From Serratia plymuthica (lineage in GTDB: Bacteria; Pseudomonadota; Gammaproteobacteria; Enterobacterales; Enterobacteriaceae): a DNA stretch of 64,000 bases. The notes beneath the pieces were generated by a model. The model was not told the origin of the DNA. It worked only from the letters and a program-made list of their open reading frames with translations, and did no database searches. Positions 43,776 to 52,986 of the stretch are shown piece by piece. The stretch is taken from positions 1,178,001-1,242,000 of the forward strand of contig NZ_CP068771.1 of assembly GCF_018336935.1 (NCBI RefSeq), given 5' to 3'. A program made the position numbers and the translations under genes. How positions within the stretch are numbered: position 1 is the stretch's first letter; the number at the start of each line of letters is the position of its first letter.

Positions 43776-44645
43776 ATGGGGCGAGTCACTTTCGATCTCG
43801 ACGATCTGCGCAGTTACGTTACCGGCATTGAGTTGGGCAGTTTCGCCAGGGCGGCGGAGCGGCTGGGGCGATCGACCTCGGCGGTTAGCGCGCACCTGAA
43901 AAAACTGGAGCAGCAGATCGGTGCGCCGATCTTGCGAAAATCCGGGCGCGGTATGGTGATGACCGAGGCGGGCGAAACGCTGCTGGGCTACGCCCGCCGG
44001 CTGTTGGAACTGAACGACGAGGCTGCCGCTGCGGTGCGCGGGCTGGATTTACAAGGAACCGTGCGGCTTGGGCTGCAGGAAGACTTCGGTGAAACCTTTT
44101 TGCCCCAGGTGCTGGGCAGTTTTACCCGCGCCCATCCGAAGGTGCGCATAGAGGCACGCATCGCGCGCAATGCGGAACTGATCGACTGGGTGCTGAAAGG
44201 GCAGCTGGATTTGTCGCTGGCGTGGGACGGCGGCATCAGCACGCCGTTTAAGCAGGATTTGGGCCATCGCATGATGCACTGGATCGCCTCGCCGAATTTC
44301 GATCTGAGCCAATGGCAGGGCGGTGATGAACCCTTGCCGCTGGTGATGTTCGACGCCCCCTGCCTGATGCGCAGTGCGGCGACCAACGCGCTGGATCGCG
44401 CCGGTATCGCGTGGCGCATCGCCTTCACCAGCCGCAGCCTGAACGGCGTGTGGGCGGCGGTCAGCGCCGGGCTGGGGGTCACGGTACGCACCGATGCCGG
44501 GTTGCCTTCGGGACTGCTCCGCCTGGCTCCCGGTGCCTTGCCGGCGCTTAGCCACATCGGCGTGGTGCTGCACCGGGCCGAAGAACACCCCTCTGCGGCT
44601 ATTGAGCGGCTGGCGCAGATCGTGGCCGAACGGATCGACGGTTAG
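43776..44645 (+). CDS. LysR-family transcriptional regulator
   Basis: A 289-residue regulator, MGRVTFDLDDLRSYVTGIEL. Helix-turn-helix SFARAAERLGRSTSAVSAHL at about 22-41, then the effector domain (VRLGLQEDFGETFLPQVLGS). ATGs at 43767 and 43749 are alternative starts without better ribosome sites. Divergent from DUF4865, which it probably controls; convergent with sseA, overlapping its stop by 4 bp. Confidence 0.87.
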   Translation: MGRVTFDLDDLRSYVTGIELGSFARAAERLGRSTSAVSAHLKKLEQQIGAPILRKSGRGMVMTEAGETLLGYARRLLELNDEAAAAVRGLDLQGTVRLGLQEDFGETFLPQVLGSFTRAHPKVRIEARIARNAELIDWVLKGQLDLSLAWDGGISTPFKQDLGHRMMHWIASPNFDLSQWQGGDEPLPLVMFDAPCLMRSAATNALDRAGIAWRIAFTSRSLNGVWAAVSAGLGVTVRTDAGLPSGLLRLAPGALPALSHIGVVLHRAEEHPSAAIERLAQIVAERIDG

Positions 44646-45487
44646 TCCTGTTCGATCGGCTGGTTGCCGCTCAGCGCACCCCATTCGGTCCAGGCGCCGT
44701 CATACAGCTTCACCTGCGGCGCGTCGAGCGACAGCAGGCCAAACGCCAGCACCGCGGCGGTGACGCCGGAGCCGCAGCTGGTGACGATCGGTCCGTTGAT
44801 GTCCACCCCTTTATCGCTGAAGGTTTTCTTCAGCGCTTCCAGCGATTTGAAGCGGCCGTTTTCCAGCAGTTCGCCGTACGGAATATTGATGCTGCCGGGG
44901 ATATGGCCGCGATGCAGCCCGGGGCGCGGCTCCGGCGCTTCGGCGTAAAAACGCGGCGCGGCGCGGGCGTCCAAAATCTGCACCTCCGTGTTCAGCGCCT
45001 GTTCCACCTGTTGCATATTCACTACCGCATCGGCGTTGAAGCGGGCGTTAAAGGTTTGCGGTTCAGGCTGTGCCGGGCCGGTTTCCAGTGCCTGGCCCAA
45101 TGCGGTCCAGCCGTTCAGGCCTTCGTCCAGTACGTAAACCTGCTGCGCGCCAAAGTTGCGGAAGGTCCACCAGCCGCGCGGTGCGGAAAACTGATTGCCC
45201 TCGTCATAAAACACGATGGTGTGCGTATCCTTGATACCCAGCTTGCCCGCTGCCGCGCCGAATTCCGCCGCCGTCGGCAACATGTGCGGCAGGGCGGTGT
45301 TTTTGTCGGCTACGTCGTCGATATCAAAGTACACCGCGCCCGGTATATGGCCGCGTTCGAACTCGGCGAGCATATCCTTTTTCGGCACCTGGCCGACCGG
45401 GGACATCCTGACATCAACCACCACCAGATCTTCATCGTTGATATGCTGCGCAAGCCATTGTGGAGTAACCAGAAACGGAGAGTTCAT
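44642..45487 (-). CDS. sseA: 3-mercaptopyruvate sulfurtransferase
   Basis: Transfers sulfur from 3-mercaptopyruvate to acceptors such as cyanide or thiols. 281 residues, the same length as E. coli SseA, with two rhodanese domains. The C-terminal one carries catalytic C238 in the SCGSGVTA loop characteristic of mercaptopyruvate rather than thiosulfate transferases. The start MNSPFLVTPQWLAQHIN matches the family. Single gene, divergent from a Nudix gene. Confidence 0.93.
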   Translation of the reverse strand: MNSPFLVTPQWLAQHINDEDLVVVDVRMSPVGQVPKKDMLAEFERGHIPGAVYFDIDDVADKNTALPHMLPTAAEFGAAAGKLGIKDTHTIVFYDEGNQFSAPRGWWTFRNFGAQQVYVLDEGLNGWTALGQALETGPAQPEPQTFNARFNADAVVNMQQVEQALNTEVQILDARAAPRFYAEAPEPRPGLHRGHIPGSINIPYGELLENGRFKSLEALKKTFSDKGVDINGPIVTSCGSGVTAAVLAFGLLSLDAPQVKLYDGAWTEWGALSGNQPIEQD

Positions 45488-45590
45488 CGCTATTGTTCGC
45501 CTGTTGTGAAAACGGATTTTCACTATACACCAGCAGGTGGGAGGATGAGGTAAGATGATTGGCGAACGGGGCGGATAATCATGAGGCGTA

Positions 45591-46007
45591 ATGGACAACA
45601 ACAGCTTCGGCGGCGCCAAAATCGCGCTGCTGTGCGGCGATAGCCTGCTGACCTATCGGCGCGATGACAAAATCGGCATCCCCTGGCCCGGCTGTTGGGA
45701 TCTGCCCGGCGGCGGGCGCGAAGGCGATGAAACGCCGCTGCAATGCGTGCAACGGGAAACCTTCGAGGAGTTTGGCCTGCGCATTGCCGCCCGGCAGGTG
45801 AGCCTGCAACAGCGTTATGACGGCATTCTGGCCGGCTATCCGCCCACCTGGTTTATGGTGGGCGAAATCACGCCGGCGCAAATTGCCGCCATCCGCTTTG
45901 GCGATGAGGGGCAATGCTGGCAGATGATGGCCATCGACCGTTTTATTACCCATCCACAGGGCATTTCTCACCTGCAGCAGCGGCTGGCGGCGTATCTGCG
46001 CCGCTAG
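45591..46007 (+). CDS. Nudix hydrolase
   Basis: A 138-residue hydrolase of nucleoside-diphosphate-linked substrates. The complete Nudix box GX5EX7REUXEEXGU occupies residues about 41-63 (GGREGDE, then RETFEEFGL), supplying the Mg-binding glutamates. CWDLPGGG precedes it, as in MutT-like enzymes. The substrate is not evident. It converges on the DUF523 gene with a 4-bp overlap. Confidence 0.88.
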   Translation: MDNNSFGGAKIALLCGDSLLTYRRDDKIGIPWPGCWDLPGGGREGDETPLQCVQRETFEEFGLRIAARQVSLQQRYDGILAGYPPTWFMVGEITPAQIAAIRFGDEGQCWQMMAIDRFITHPQGISHLQQRLAAYLRR

Positions 46008-46504
46008 GTCCGTTCCGTGGCCTCAACCCGGGCGACCAGCGCCGCGAGCTGGCGATCGGAAAACACTTCAATGCCATGCCGGCGCAGCAATGCGGCGGTA
46101 ACGCCGCTGCCGGGTTTGGTCTGGCCGCTGAAAGAACCGTCATAGATAAACTGGCTGCCGCAGGACGGGCTGCCGTCGGTGAGCAGCGCAAAGCGGCAGC
46201 CGTGCCGCCGTGCGGTTTCCAGCGCCAGATGGGCGCCAAGCAGATAGCTGTCGGTGACGTCGCCGCCTCCGGCCTCCATCACCTGCGCCTGCTGGGCGAG
46301 GACGGTGGCGCCATTGGCGGCCGGGGTAATTTCTGCGCTGGGGCGCGGGGTGGAAAAACCGGCGGCCAGTTCCGGGCAGCAAACCACCAGGCGGCCTTCG
46401 CGCTGCCAGCGTTGCAGGGTCGCGTTGATCAGCGGTTTGTCGGAGCCGTTATAACGAACTTTAAAACCGGCCAGGCAGGCGCTGAATAAAATCTTTTGCG
46501 GCAT
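46004..46504 (-). CDS. DUF523 protein, TudS-like [4Fe-4S] desulfidase
   Basis: A 166-residue protein of family DUF523. Conserved cysteines C10 (SACLAGF), C42/C43 (VVCCPELAAGF) and C115 (GSPSCGSQFIYDG) correspond to the three that hold the [4Fe-4S] cluster in thiouracil desulfidase TudS, the characterised member. It may remove sulfur from thiolated nucleobases. Directly downstream of an oxidoreductase gene on the same strand, 72 bp apart. Confidence 0.82.
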   Translation of the reverse strand: MPQKILFSACLAGFKVRYNGSDKPLINATLQRWQREGRLVVCCPELAAGFSTPRPSAEITPAANGATVLAQQAQVMEAGGGDVTDSYLLGAHLALETARRHGCRFALLTDGSPSCGSQFIYDGSFSGQTKPGSGVTAALLRRHGIEVFSDRQLAALVARVEATERT

Positions 46505-46576
46505 GATAGCTGTCTTCTGTCACGGGGGCGAAAGCGCGGGCAAACGGCCCGCGCGCGCGGCGTTAACATAGCAGAA

Positions 46577-47254
46577 TCATACTGCCGATGGCAGCGCCAA
46601 CCGGTTAATTTCTGCCGGTTCGACGATGAGCAGCGGTGTCGCGCGTCGCGCAACCGCCAGCATCGCCAGCCCGATCCTTTCGGTGGTGGTGACCTGATTG
46701 GGGAACAGCCGCAAGGCACCCAGCCACAGCGGTTTAAACAGCGTATACAGCAAATGATAAGCACGGGTTTTGGAACGGATGCCGTGTAACGGCACAATAG
46801 CGCCGGGGCGGAACATCACCGCATGGAACGGCAGCGCCAGCAGGGCGTTTTCGGTCGCCCCCTTGACCCTGGCCCACATGCTGCGGCCCTGTTCGCTGCT
46901 GTCGGTACCGACGCCGGAAACGTAGATAAACGTCATGGCCGGGTTCAGCCGCGCCAGCGGACGGGCGGCGGCCAGCGTCAGATCGTAGGTCACCGCGCGA
47001 TAGTCGGCTTCGCTCATGCCGAAGGACGAAACGCCGAGGCAAAACAAACAGGCGTCGTAGCCGGCGAACTGCGGCTCCAGCGCCGACAGGTCGTTGAGCG
47101 CGGGCGTCGTCAACTGCCTGAGTTTGGCGTGGCTTTGCGCCAGCGGGCTGCGGCCGACGCTGAGCACGTCTGTGACCTGCGGGTCGAGCAGGCATTCGCG
47201 CAACGCGCCCTGGCCGACCATACCGCTGGCACCGAAGATTATCACTTTCATCAT
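46577..47254 (-). CDS. NAD(P)-binding SDR-like epimerase/dehydratase family protein
   Basis: A 225-residue Rossmann protein: MMKVIIFGASGMVGQGALRE carries the GxSGMVG nucleotide loop, followed by CLFCLGVSSFGM and the core phrase FIYVSGVGTDSSEQGRSMWA. This is the atypical SDR group of NAD(P)H-binding proteins. AGGAG precedes the ATG. The start overlaps the AraC stop (ATGA), so the two are translated together and the AraC protein probably controls or accompanies this enzyme. Confidence 0.83.
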   Translation of the reverse strand: MMKVIIFGASGMVGQGALRECLLDPQVTDVLSVGRSPLAQSHAKLRQLTTPALNDLSALEPQFAGYDACLFCLGVSSFGMSEADYRAVTYDLTLAAARPLARLNPAMTFIYVSGVGTDSSEQGRSMWARVKGATENALLALPFHAVMFRPGAIVPLHGIRSKTRAYHLLYTLFKPLWLGALRLFPNQVTTTERIGLAMLAVARRATPLLIVEPAEINRLALPSAV

Positions 47255-48273
47255 CTGTTCTCCTGACGGGCGGCCATGCGCCGGCTGCGCCAACGGTTCG
47301 GCGTCTGTGATTCCCACTGCATAAAGGCGCGGCTGAACGAATTCAACTCTTCAAATCCCAGCACGAAGGCAATTTCACCCGGCTCCAGATCGGTGTCTGA
47401 CAGCAGGTGGCAGGCAGTGCGGTGGCGGGTTTTGTCCAGCAACTGCTGATAGCTGTAGCCCTGTTGTTGCAGCCGTCGTTGCAGGGTACGCGGGCTGACG
47501 TACAGTTCGGCGGCCACGCTGTTCACGCTGGGCCGTTGCCCGCGCATGCTGCGAGCGAGGATCGCCATGACCTGGGCGGGCAGGTTGTCATCCTGCTGCG
47601 CCCTGGCAAGTTCGGCTTCCAGGCCAGGCAGCAAAACGGCCAGCCTGTCCTGGTTATAGGTAATCAGCGGCTGCTTCATCAGCGCGCGGTCGAACACCAG
47701 CACGTCCAGCGGCGCGTTGAAATGGATCGGGCAGGAAAAATAGCGCAGCAGCGGGGAAGCGGGATCATGGCGGCGCGTCAGCTCGATAGCCCGGGGTTGG
47801 ATCGCCATGCCGGTGCCACGGCGGCACAGGGTCGTGATGTAGGCAAACATGGTGTCAATCAGCAGATCGGGGGCGTGGCCTTCGGCCATAAGCCAGCGGG
47901 TATGCAGCCGCACGCCGTTGCCGTCTTCCGTCAGCATCAGTTCCTCCGGACACACCAGCCGCTTATAGCGGGCCACCTTCTGCAAGGCTTCCCCCAAGGT
48001 GGCGGAATGCAGCGCCGCGACCGAGGCGATATCGTAGTGCTCCGGGGCCACCTCACCGCCGAGGCGTAAACCGAATGCGGCGTCATGGGTCAGCCTGGCG
48101 AGCGCACGCCAGACTTCAAAATACTGGTGGGTGGAAAGCCTGGCTTTTTCGCGTCCGTCGCTGAGCAACCCGCTGGGAAGACCGGCCAGTTGGCCAACCT
48201 GTTCAATATCCACCCCCAGCGCCGCGAAGCGAACCGCCAGCGCGCCGGAAACCGGAATTTGATCGCTGCTCAT
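47251..48273 (-). CDS. AraC-family regulator (arabinose-binding-like N-domain)
   Basis: A 340-residue regulator. The N-terminal about 210 residues resemble the Arabinose_bd/OruR-type domain (VRFAALGVDIEQVGQLAGLP, GLRLGGEVAPEHYDIASVAA). The C-terminal HTH pair includes PSVNSVAAELYVSPRTLQRR and EIAFVLGFEELNSFSRAFMQ. It forms a two-gene operon with the downstream oxidoreductase. Confidence 0.87.
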   Translation of the reverse strand: MSSDQIPVSGALAVRFAALGVDIEQVGQLAGLPSGLLSDGREKARLSTHQYFEVWRALARLTHDAAFGLRLGGEVAPEHYDIASVAALHSATLGEALQKVARYKRLVCPEELMLTEDGNGVRLHTRWLMAEGHAPDLLIDTMFAYITTLCRRGTGMAIQPRAIELTRRHDPASPLLRYFSCPIHFNAPLDVLVFDRALMKQPLITYNQDRLAVLLPGLEAELARAQQDDNLPAQVMAILARSMRGQRPSVNSVAAELYVSPRTLQRRLQQQGYSYQQLLDKTRHRTACHLLSDTDLEPGEIAFVLGFEELNSFSRAFMQWESQTPNRWRSRRMAARQENR

Positions 48274-48355
48274 GATGATTCCTTTGGCTGCCTGTGAAGA
48301 AAGGCTCCAGTGTAAAAGGTTAGGGCAGGCGCGGATAATCCGATTGCGACAAGCT

Positions 48356-49810
48356 TTACTCCCGCTGCGCCAGGGCGCTTTCGATGTCGGCTACCGGCGC
48401 CAACAGCAGACTTTGGATGGTTTTGCCGACCCGGCTAATCGCCTGTTCAATCTCTGGCGTCAGTTTCGGCGCATAGTTGATGCGCAGGCAGTTACGGTAT
48501 TTGCCTGAGGCGGAAAAAATGCTGCCGACGGCAATCTGCACGCCCTGTTGCTCCAGATAGCGGTTCAGCCGCAGGGTATCGAATTCGTCGTCCAGCTCAA
48601 TCCACAGCATAAAACCGCCGCGCGGCTGGCTGACACGGGTGCCGGGCGGGAAGTATTTCATGATCCAACCGGTCATCCGATCGCGGTTTTGCTGATAGCG
48701 GGTACGCATGCGCCGCAGATGCTGCAGGTAGTGGCCGTGGCGGATAAAGTCGGCAATCGCCAATTGCGGTTGGGTGGCGGTGGAGCCGGTGCCGATATAT
48801 TTCATGTGCAGCACGCGCTCCAGGTAACGGCCGGGGGCAATCCAGCCGATGCGCAGGCCGGGCGCCAGCGTTTTGGAGAAGGAGCTGCACAGCAGCACGC
48901 GGCCATCGTCGTCGAAGGATTTAATGGTGCGCGGCCGCGGATACTGGTAGGCGATGTCGCCGTAGACGTCATCTTCGATGATCGCCACATCATGGCGCTG
49001 CGCCAGCGTCAGCAACCGTTGCTTGCGCGCCTCGGGCATGATGTAGCCCAGCGGATTATTGCAGTTGGGCGTCAGCAGAATCGCCTTGATCGGCCACTGG
49101 TCCAGCGCCATTTCCAGCGCTTCCAGGCTGATGCCGGTCAGCGGATCGGTCGGGACTTCCAGCGCTTTCATGCCCAGCCCTTTCAGCGTTTGCATGGTGC
49201 CGTGAAAACAGGGAGAGTCCACCGCCACAATATCCCCCGTCTGGCACACGGCGCGCAGCCCGGCGGACAACGCCTCATGGCAACCTGTGGTGATCACCAA
49301 CTGGTCGGCGCTTATCTGGCAGCCGGAATCGAGCAGCAGACGAGCGATTTGCTCACGCAAGCCGATCACGCCCTGAATATTGTCGTAATACAGGCTGCGC
49401 AGATCGCCGTGGCGGCCCATATGCCCCAGTGCCTTCACCAGCGGTTTCAGCGTCGGCTCGCTGATATCCGGCATGCCACGCCCCAACTGCACCAAATCTT
49501 CACGCGGTTTGGTGCGGATCAGTTCCAGCACCTGCTCCCATTGCGAAATGTCCACCGGCCGCTGCACCGGGCGGGTAACGGCAGGCAGCTCGGCCAAGGT
49601 GCGCAGCCCCCGCACGAAGTAGCCCGATTTCGGCCGCGCTTCCACCAGGTGGCTCTCTTCCAGCAGGCGGTAAGCCTGTTGCACCGTGCTGATGCTGACG
49701 CCGTGTTCCTGGCTCAACGTGCGTACCGACGGCAGGCGTTCGCCGGTGGGATAAAGCCCCTGTTCGATGCGTTGGCTAAGGATGGCGGCCAGCGTGGCGT
49801 AGCGTGTCAT
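48356..49810 (-). CDS. MocR/GabR-type GntR regulator with aminotransferase domain (YdcR-like)
   Basis: A 484-residue fusion: N-terminal winged helix (residues 1-70; LPSVRTLSQEHGVSISTVQQ) and a fold-type I aminotransferase domain. The PLP lysine is K313 in SSFSKTLAPGLRIGW, and the cofactor-site phrases LLTPNCNNPLGYIMP and IIEDDVYGDIAYQYPRP are present. MocR proteins sense PLP or amino compounds. Divergent from the DUF1127/GST operon; several ACAGAT-like hexamers in the gap may be binding sites. Confidence 0.9.
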   Translation of the reverse strand: MTRYATLAAILSQRIEQGLYPTGERLPSVRTLSQEHGVSISTVQQAYRLLEESHLVEARPKSGYFVRGLRTLAELPAVTRPVQRPVDISQWEQVLELIRTKPREDLVQLGRGMPDISEPTLKPLVKALGHMGRHGDLRSLYYDNIQGVIGLREQIARLLLDSGCQISADQLVITTGCHEALSAGLRAVCQTGDIVAVDSPCFHGTMQTLKGLGMKALEVPTDPLTGISLEALEMALDQWPIKAILLTPNCNNPLGYIMPEARKQRLLTLAQRHDVAIIEDDVYGDIAYQYPRPRTIKSFDDDGRVLLCSSFSKTLAPGLRIGWIAPGRYLERVLHMKYIGTGSTATQPQLAIADFIRHGHYLQHLRRMRTRYQQNRDRMTGWIMKYFPPGTRVSQPRGGFMLWIELDDEFDTLRLNRYLEQQGVQIAVGSIFSASGKYRNCLRINYAPKLTPEIEQAISRVGKTIQSLLLAPVADIESALAQRE

Positions 49811-49986
49811 ACAGATACCCAAAATGAGAGTGAGTGGGAAAATAACCGGCACAGATGGGATTAAATTAAACCATTCAGATATGCAGAGACAGCTTTTGTA
49901 TGGAAAAAATACCGCCGTCTTGAATCTGTACCGTTTTACCCCCGCGCCGCATCATGAACGCCGAGGCTAAACCGAAGGAGAAGGCA

Positions 49987-50175
49987 ATGATGACCCTGTT
50001 TGCAGATGGCGCGCCGGCGAGGAGCCGGTTACTCTTTTTCCGCTGGCGTTTGTACCTGCAACGCCACCGTACGCGTAAATCGCTGTTGCTGCTGGACGAC
50101 GCGCAGTTGGCGGATGTCGGTCTGACGCGCGCCGATGCGCGGCGGGAAGGGCGTAAACCTTTTTGGTTGGAATAA
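49987..50175 (+). CDS. DUF1127 (YjiS-like) small basic protein
   Basis: A 62-residue protein (61 from the next ATG). The C-terminal two thirds LLLDDAQLADVGLTRADARR is the DUF1127 signature, preceded by an arginine-rich helix (FRWRLYLQRHRTRKS). DUF1127 proteins occur widely near MocR or GST genes, and some act as RNA-binding small arginine-rich proteins. AAGGAG 6 bp upstream fixes the start. It leads the GST gene by 12 bp. Confidence 0.82.
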   Translation: MMTLFADGAPARSRLLFFRWRLYLQRHRTRKSLLLLDDAQLADVGLTRADARREGRKPFWLE

Positions 50176-50187
50176 TAAGGAAACGGC

Positions 50188-50811
50188 ATGCTGAAATTAT
50201 TGGGTAAGGCGTCATCTATTAACGTGCGCAAGGTGCTGTGGACCTGTCATGAACTGGATGTGGCATTGCAGCGGGAGGATTGGGGCAGCGGTTTTCGTTC
50301 CACCCAGGAACCGGCGTTTTTGGCGCTTAACCCCAACGGACTGGTGCCGGTACTGATCGACGGCGAGCGGGTGCTGTGGGAATCCAATACGATTTGCCGC
50401 TACCTGGCGGGCCGTGAAGGGCGCCAGGATCTGCTGCCGCTGGAGCCGGGCGCGCGGGCCGGGGTCGAGATGTGGATGGACTGGCAGGCTACCGATCTGA
50501 ACAATGCCTGGCGCTATGTTTTCATGTCGCGGGTGCGTCAGGATGCCGCTTATCAGGATCAGGCCCGCTTGGCGGACGCCGAAAGGGAGTGGAACCGGCT
50601 GATGGGCATACTGGAGCAGCACCTGGCGCAGGGGCAGGCTTATATGGCCGGTGCGGCTTTTAGTCTGGCGGACGTGGTGATCGGGCTGTCGTTGAACCGC
50701 TGGTTGATGACGCCGTTCTCGCGCCCGGATTACCCGCAGCTGAATGCGTATCTGCAGCGGCTTAAACAGCGGCCGGGGTTCTTGCTGTATGGCGCCAACG
50801 GTTTGCCGTGA
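50188..50811 (+). CDS. Glutathione S-transferase family protein
   Basis: A 207-residue GST. N-terminal thioredoxin-fold domain: MLKLLGKASSINVRKVLWTC with the Ser/Asn catalytic region, NPNGLVPVLID (cis-proline loop) and WESNTICRYLAG (glutathione-binding Glu-Ser). The helical C-terminal domain holds FSLADVVIGLSLNRW. Operon with DUF1127; divergent MocR regulator. Confidence 0.88.
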   Translation: MLKLLGKASSINVRKVLWTCHELDVALQREDWGSGFRSTQEPAFLALNPNGLVPVLIDGERVLWESNTICRYLAGREGRQDLLPLEPGARAGVEMWMDWQATDLNNAWRYVFMSRVRQDAAYQDQARLADAEREWNRLMGILEQHLAQGQAYMAGAAFSLADVVIGLSLNRWLMTPFSRPDYPQLNAYLQRLKQRPGFLLYGANGLP

Positions 50812-51048
50812 TATGAAATAAAATATCCATTTTATTCGTGCGCTCTTCAGCGCCGGGTGCAGCGTATCGCGATCGTCGCGCCGTTGCATCATGGTCTGCA
50901 GGGTTTCATGAACGGCATCACGGATATGAGTTTTATTTTTCCTTCGGCTTGTTATTGAAATTTATATTTCATATAACCTTGTCTCAGATGGCGCGTTTCA
51001 TTAAGCGACGCGCTGGCCACATTACGGATATCGGCAGGGGAGAAGGTG

Positions 51049-52179
51049 ATGAAACAGGTACGCGTTGGGTTAATTGGCACCGGCTACATTGGGCGTTGCC
51101 ACGCGATTGCTTATGCGCAGGCGGCCACGGTATTTCCACTGAAAGGCGAACTGGTGCTGGAAATGCTGGCGGAAGTGACGCCGGAGTTGGCGCAACAGCG
51201 CGCCGCCGAATTTGGTTTCTCACGCTCTACCGGCGACTGGCGGCAGTTGGTGGCGGATCCGGCCATTGATGTGGTGGATATCTGCGCGCCAAACTTCCTG
51301 CACAAGGAGATGGCGCTGGAGGCGATCCGCCACGGCAAGCATGTTTATTCCGAAAAACCGTTGGCGCTGGACGCCAATGATGCCGCCGAAATGGTGCAGG
51401 CAGCCCGGGCCAAAGGGGTTAAAACGCTGGTGGGTTTCAACTATATGAAGAACCCGACCAGCCAACTGGCGCGCGAAATTATCGCCAACGGCGAGATTGG
51501 CGAGGTGGTGCATTTCTACGGTACCCACAATGAGGACTATCTCGCCGATCCGCGCACCCCGATAGACTGGCACTGCCGCAAGGCCAGCGCCGGATTGGGC
51601 GCGCTGGGGGATTTGGCGGCGCACATCGTTAACATGGCGCATTACCTGGTGGGCGATATCGTGGCGGTCTCCGGCGACATGCAGACCATTATCAAACAGC
51701 GGCCGGATGCCAAAGACCCGACGGTGATGCACGACGTGGAAAATGAAGATCAGGCCAGCGCCCTGGTGCGTTTTGCCGGCGGCGCCATGGGCACTATCGA
51801 AACCTCGCGCATTGCCTGCGGGCGCAAGATGGGGCTGACCTACGTAGTGACCGGCACCAAAGGCACGCTCAGCTATACCCAGGAGCGAATGGCGGAACTG
51901 AAGCTGTATCGTCACGACGAACCGGCAGAGCGGCAGGGCTTCAAAACGCTGCTGGTGGGGCCGAAGCACCCGGACTACGCGGCGTTTTGCATCAGTGCCG
52001 GGCACGGTATCGGTTTTAACGATCAGAAGACGGTGGAGATCCGCGATCTGGTCAACGGCATTGCCGCCGGCGATCGCATGTGGCCGGATTTTGAAGAAGG
52101 CTGGAAAGTGTCCTGCGTGCTGGATGCGATAGCCGCCTCCGCCGAGCAGCGTCGCTGGCTGGATATCAATCGCGACTAG
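51049..52179 (+). CDS. Gfo/Idh/MocA-family NAD(P)-dependent oxidoreductase
   Basis: A 376-residue sugar- or inositol-type dehydrogenase. Rossmann start VRVGLIGTGYIGRCHAIAYA, active-site EKPLALD motif (residue about 103) and a C-terminal domain with ALGDLAAHIVNMAHYLVGDI, where the conserved Asp-x3-His sits. The GGGGAGAAGG ribosome site gives the start. Single gene; the sugar substrate is not evident. Confidence 0.88.
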   Translation: MKQVRVGLIGTGYIGRCHAIAYAQAATVFPLKGELVLEMLAEVTPELAQQRAAEFGFSRSTGDWRQLVADPAIDVVDICAPNFLHKEMALEAIRHGKHVYSEKPLALDANDAAEMVQAARAKGVKTLVGFNYMKNPTSQLAREIIANGEIGEVVHFYGTHNEDYLADPRTPIDWHCRKASAGLGALGDLAAHIVNMAHYLVGDIVAVSGDMQTIIKQRPDAKDPTVMHDVENEDQASALVRFAGGAMGTIETSRIACGRKMGLTYVVTGTKGTLSYTQERMAELKLYRHDEPAERQGFKTLLVGPKHPDYAAFCISAGHGIGFNDQKTVEIRDLVNGIAAGDRMWPDFEEGWKVSCVLDAIAASAEQRRWLDINRD

Positions 52180-52233
52180 GCGGCCGGTAGTGGCGCGTTC
52201 GGGCTGAAAAGGCCATGGCCTGGGATGTTAATC

Positions 52234-52268
52234 AGCTACCAGCTTAATAAGTTGTTAAGTTGGTAGCT
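52234..52268. other. Inverted repeat after the oxidoreductase gene
   Basis: AGCTACCAGCTTAA, loop TAAGTTG, TTAAGTTGGTAGCT: 14-bp arms with one G-T pair. AT-rich, without a T tract; could be a terminator or operator. Confidence 0.4.
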
Positions 52269-52396
52269 TGATGTGATTAAAAACGCACAGCATGCGCAAC
52301 AGAGCCTGCGCACGCCGTCGGCGGCGTAACCCTTTCCCTGTCGACTCCCCGCAATCACCCTTTCAATCTCCGTGATTTGCTCTCCTGGCAGACCGC

Positions 52397-52942
52397 CTAG
52401 TGGCGGATCAGCCATCGATGGAATACGCGGGTCACGATCGGCATCCAGAGGAAAACCACCAGCGCGACCACGGTAGCGTCATTGAGAAAATGGCCGGGCA
52501 GCGTACCGCCCAATTGCGGCAGCAGCTTGCCCCAGAACCAGGGCACCAGATTGGTGGAGGGGAAGATCACCAGCAGGGTGATCAAAAACTGTTTCCACTT
52601 GGCGGGTGGCCGGGTAGTGGCGCTCGGCGGCGTAAACCAGAATTCCGCGCCGGGGCGAATATCTACGTGGTCGTCTTCCAGCAACAGCGGTGCCACTTCT
52701 TCGATGTATTTCTTGCGCAGCGGCGAGTTGTTCCACTGGTTCAGATTTTCGATGCTGTCGAAACGCACCAATATCGTATAGGCCTGCTCGCTGCCGGTAG
52801 GGCGGATCACGTTAACGCCCAGGTGGCCGGCGAAGCCGGCGGCTTCCGGCATAATACGTTTCAGCCAGGCCTCGTAGGCCTGTTCCTGACCCGGCGCCAG
52901 GCGATGGGTGATCACTAACGTGACATGTTGCTGATGAACCAT
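52397..52942 (-). CDS. ABM-domain protein with C-terminal membrane anchor
   Basis: A 181-residue protein. Residues 1-105 form an antibiotic-biosynthesis-monooxygenase-like domain (VTLVITHRLAPGQEQAYEAW, YTILVRFDSIENLNQW). The C-terminus has two membrane segments (KQFLITLLVIFPSTNLVPWF and VVALVVFLWMPIVTRVFH). GGAG 9 bp before the ATG at 52942. It follows the YcaC-like gene after 44 bp on the same strand; the two may form an operon under the divergent LysR. Confidence 0.8.
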   Translation of the reverse strand: MVHQQHVTLVITHRLAPGQEQAYEAWLKRIMPEAAGFAGHLGVNVIRPTGSEQAYTILVRFDSIENLNQWNNSPLRKKYIEEVAPLLLEDDHVDIRPGAEFWFTPPSATTRPPAKWKQFLITLLVIFPSTNLVPWFWGKLLPQLGGTLPGHFLNDATVVALVVFLWMPIVTRVFHRWLIRH

Positions 52943-52986
52943 TAAATCAACTCCCAAAAAACCCTGCGTGCAGCCGGGGCAGAAGA

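Noticed and set aside
50812..51048. Possible remnant of a regulator on the minus strand (frame with HETLQTMMQRRDDRDTL)
   Set aside because: Too short and too weak a resemblance; no start or family motif. It is simply the promoter region of the Gfo/Idh/MocA gene as far as can be seen.
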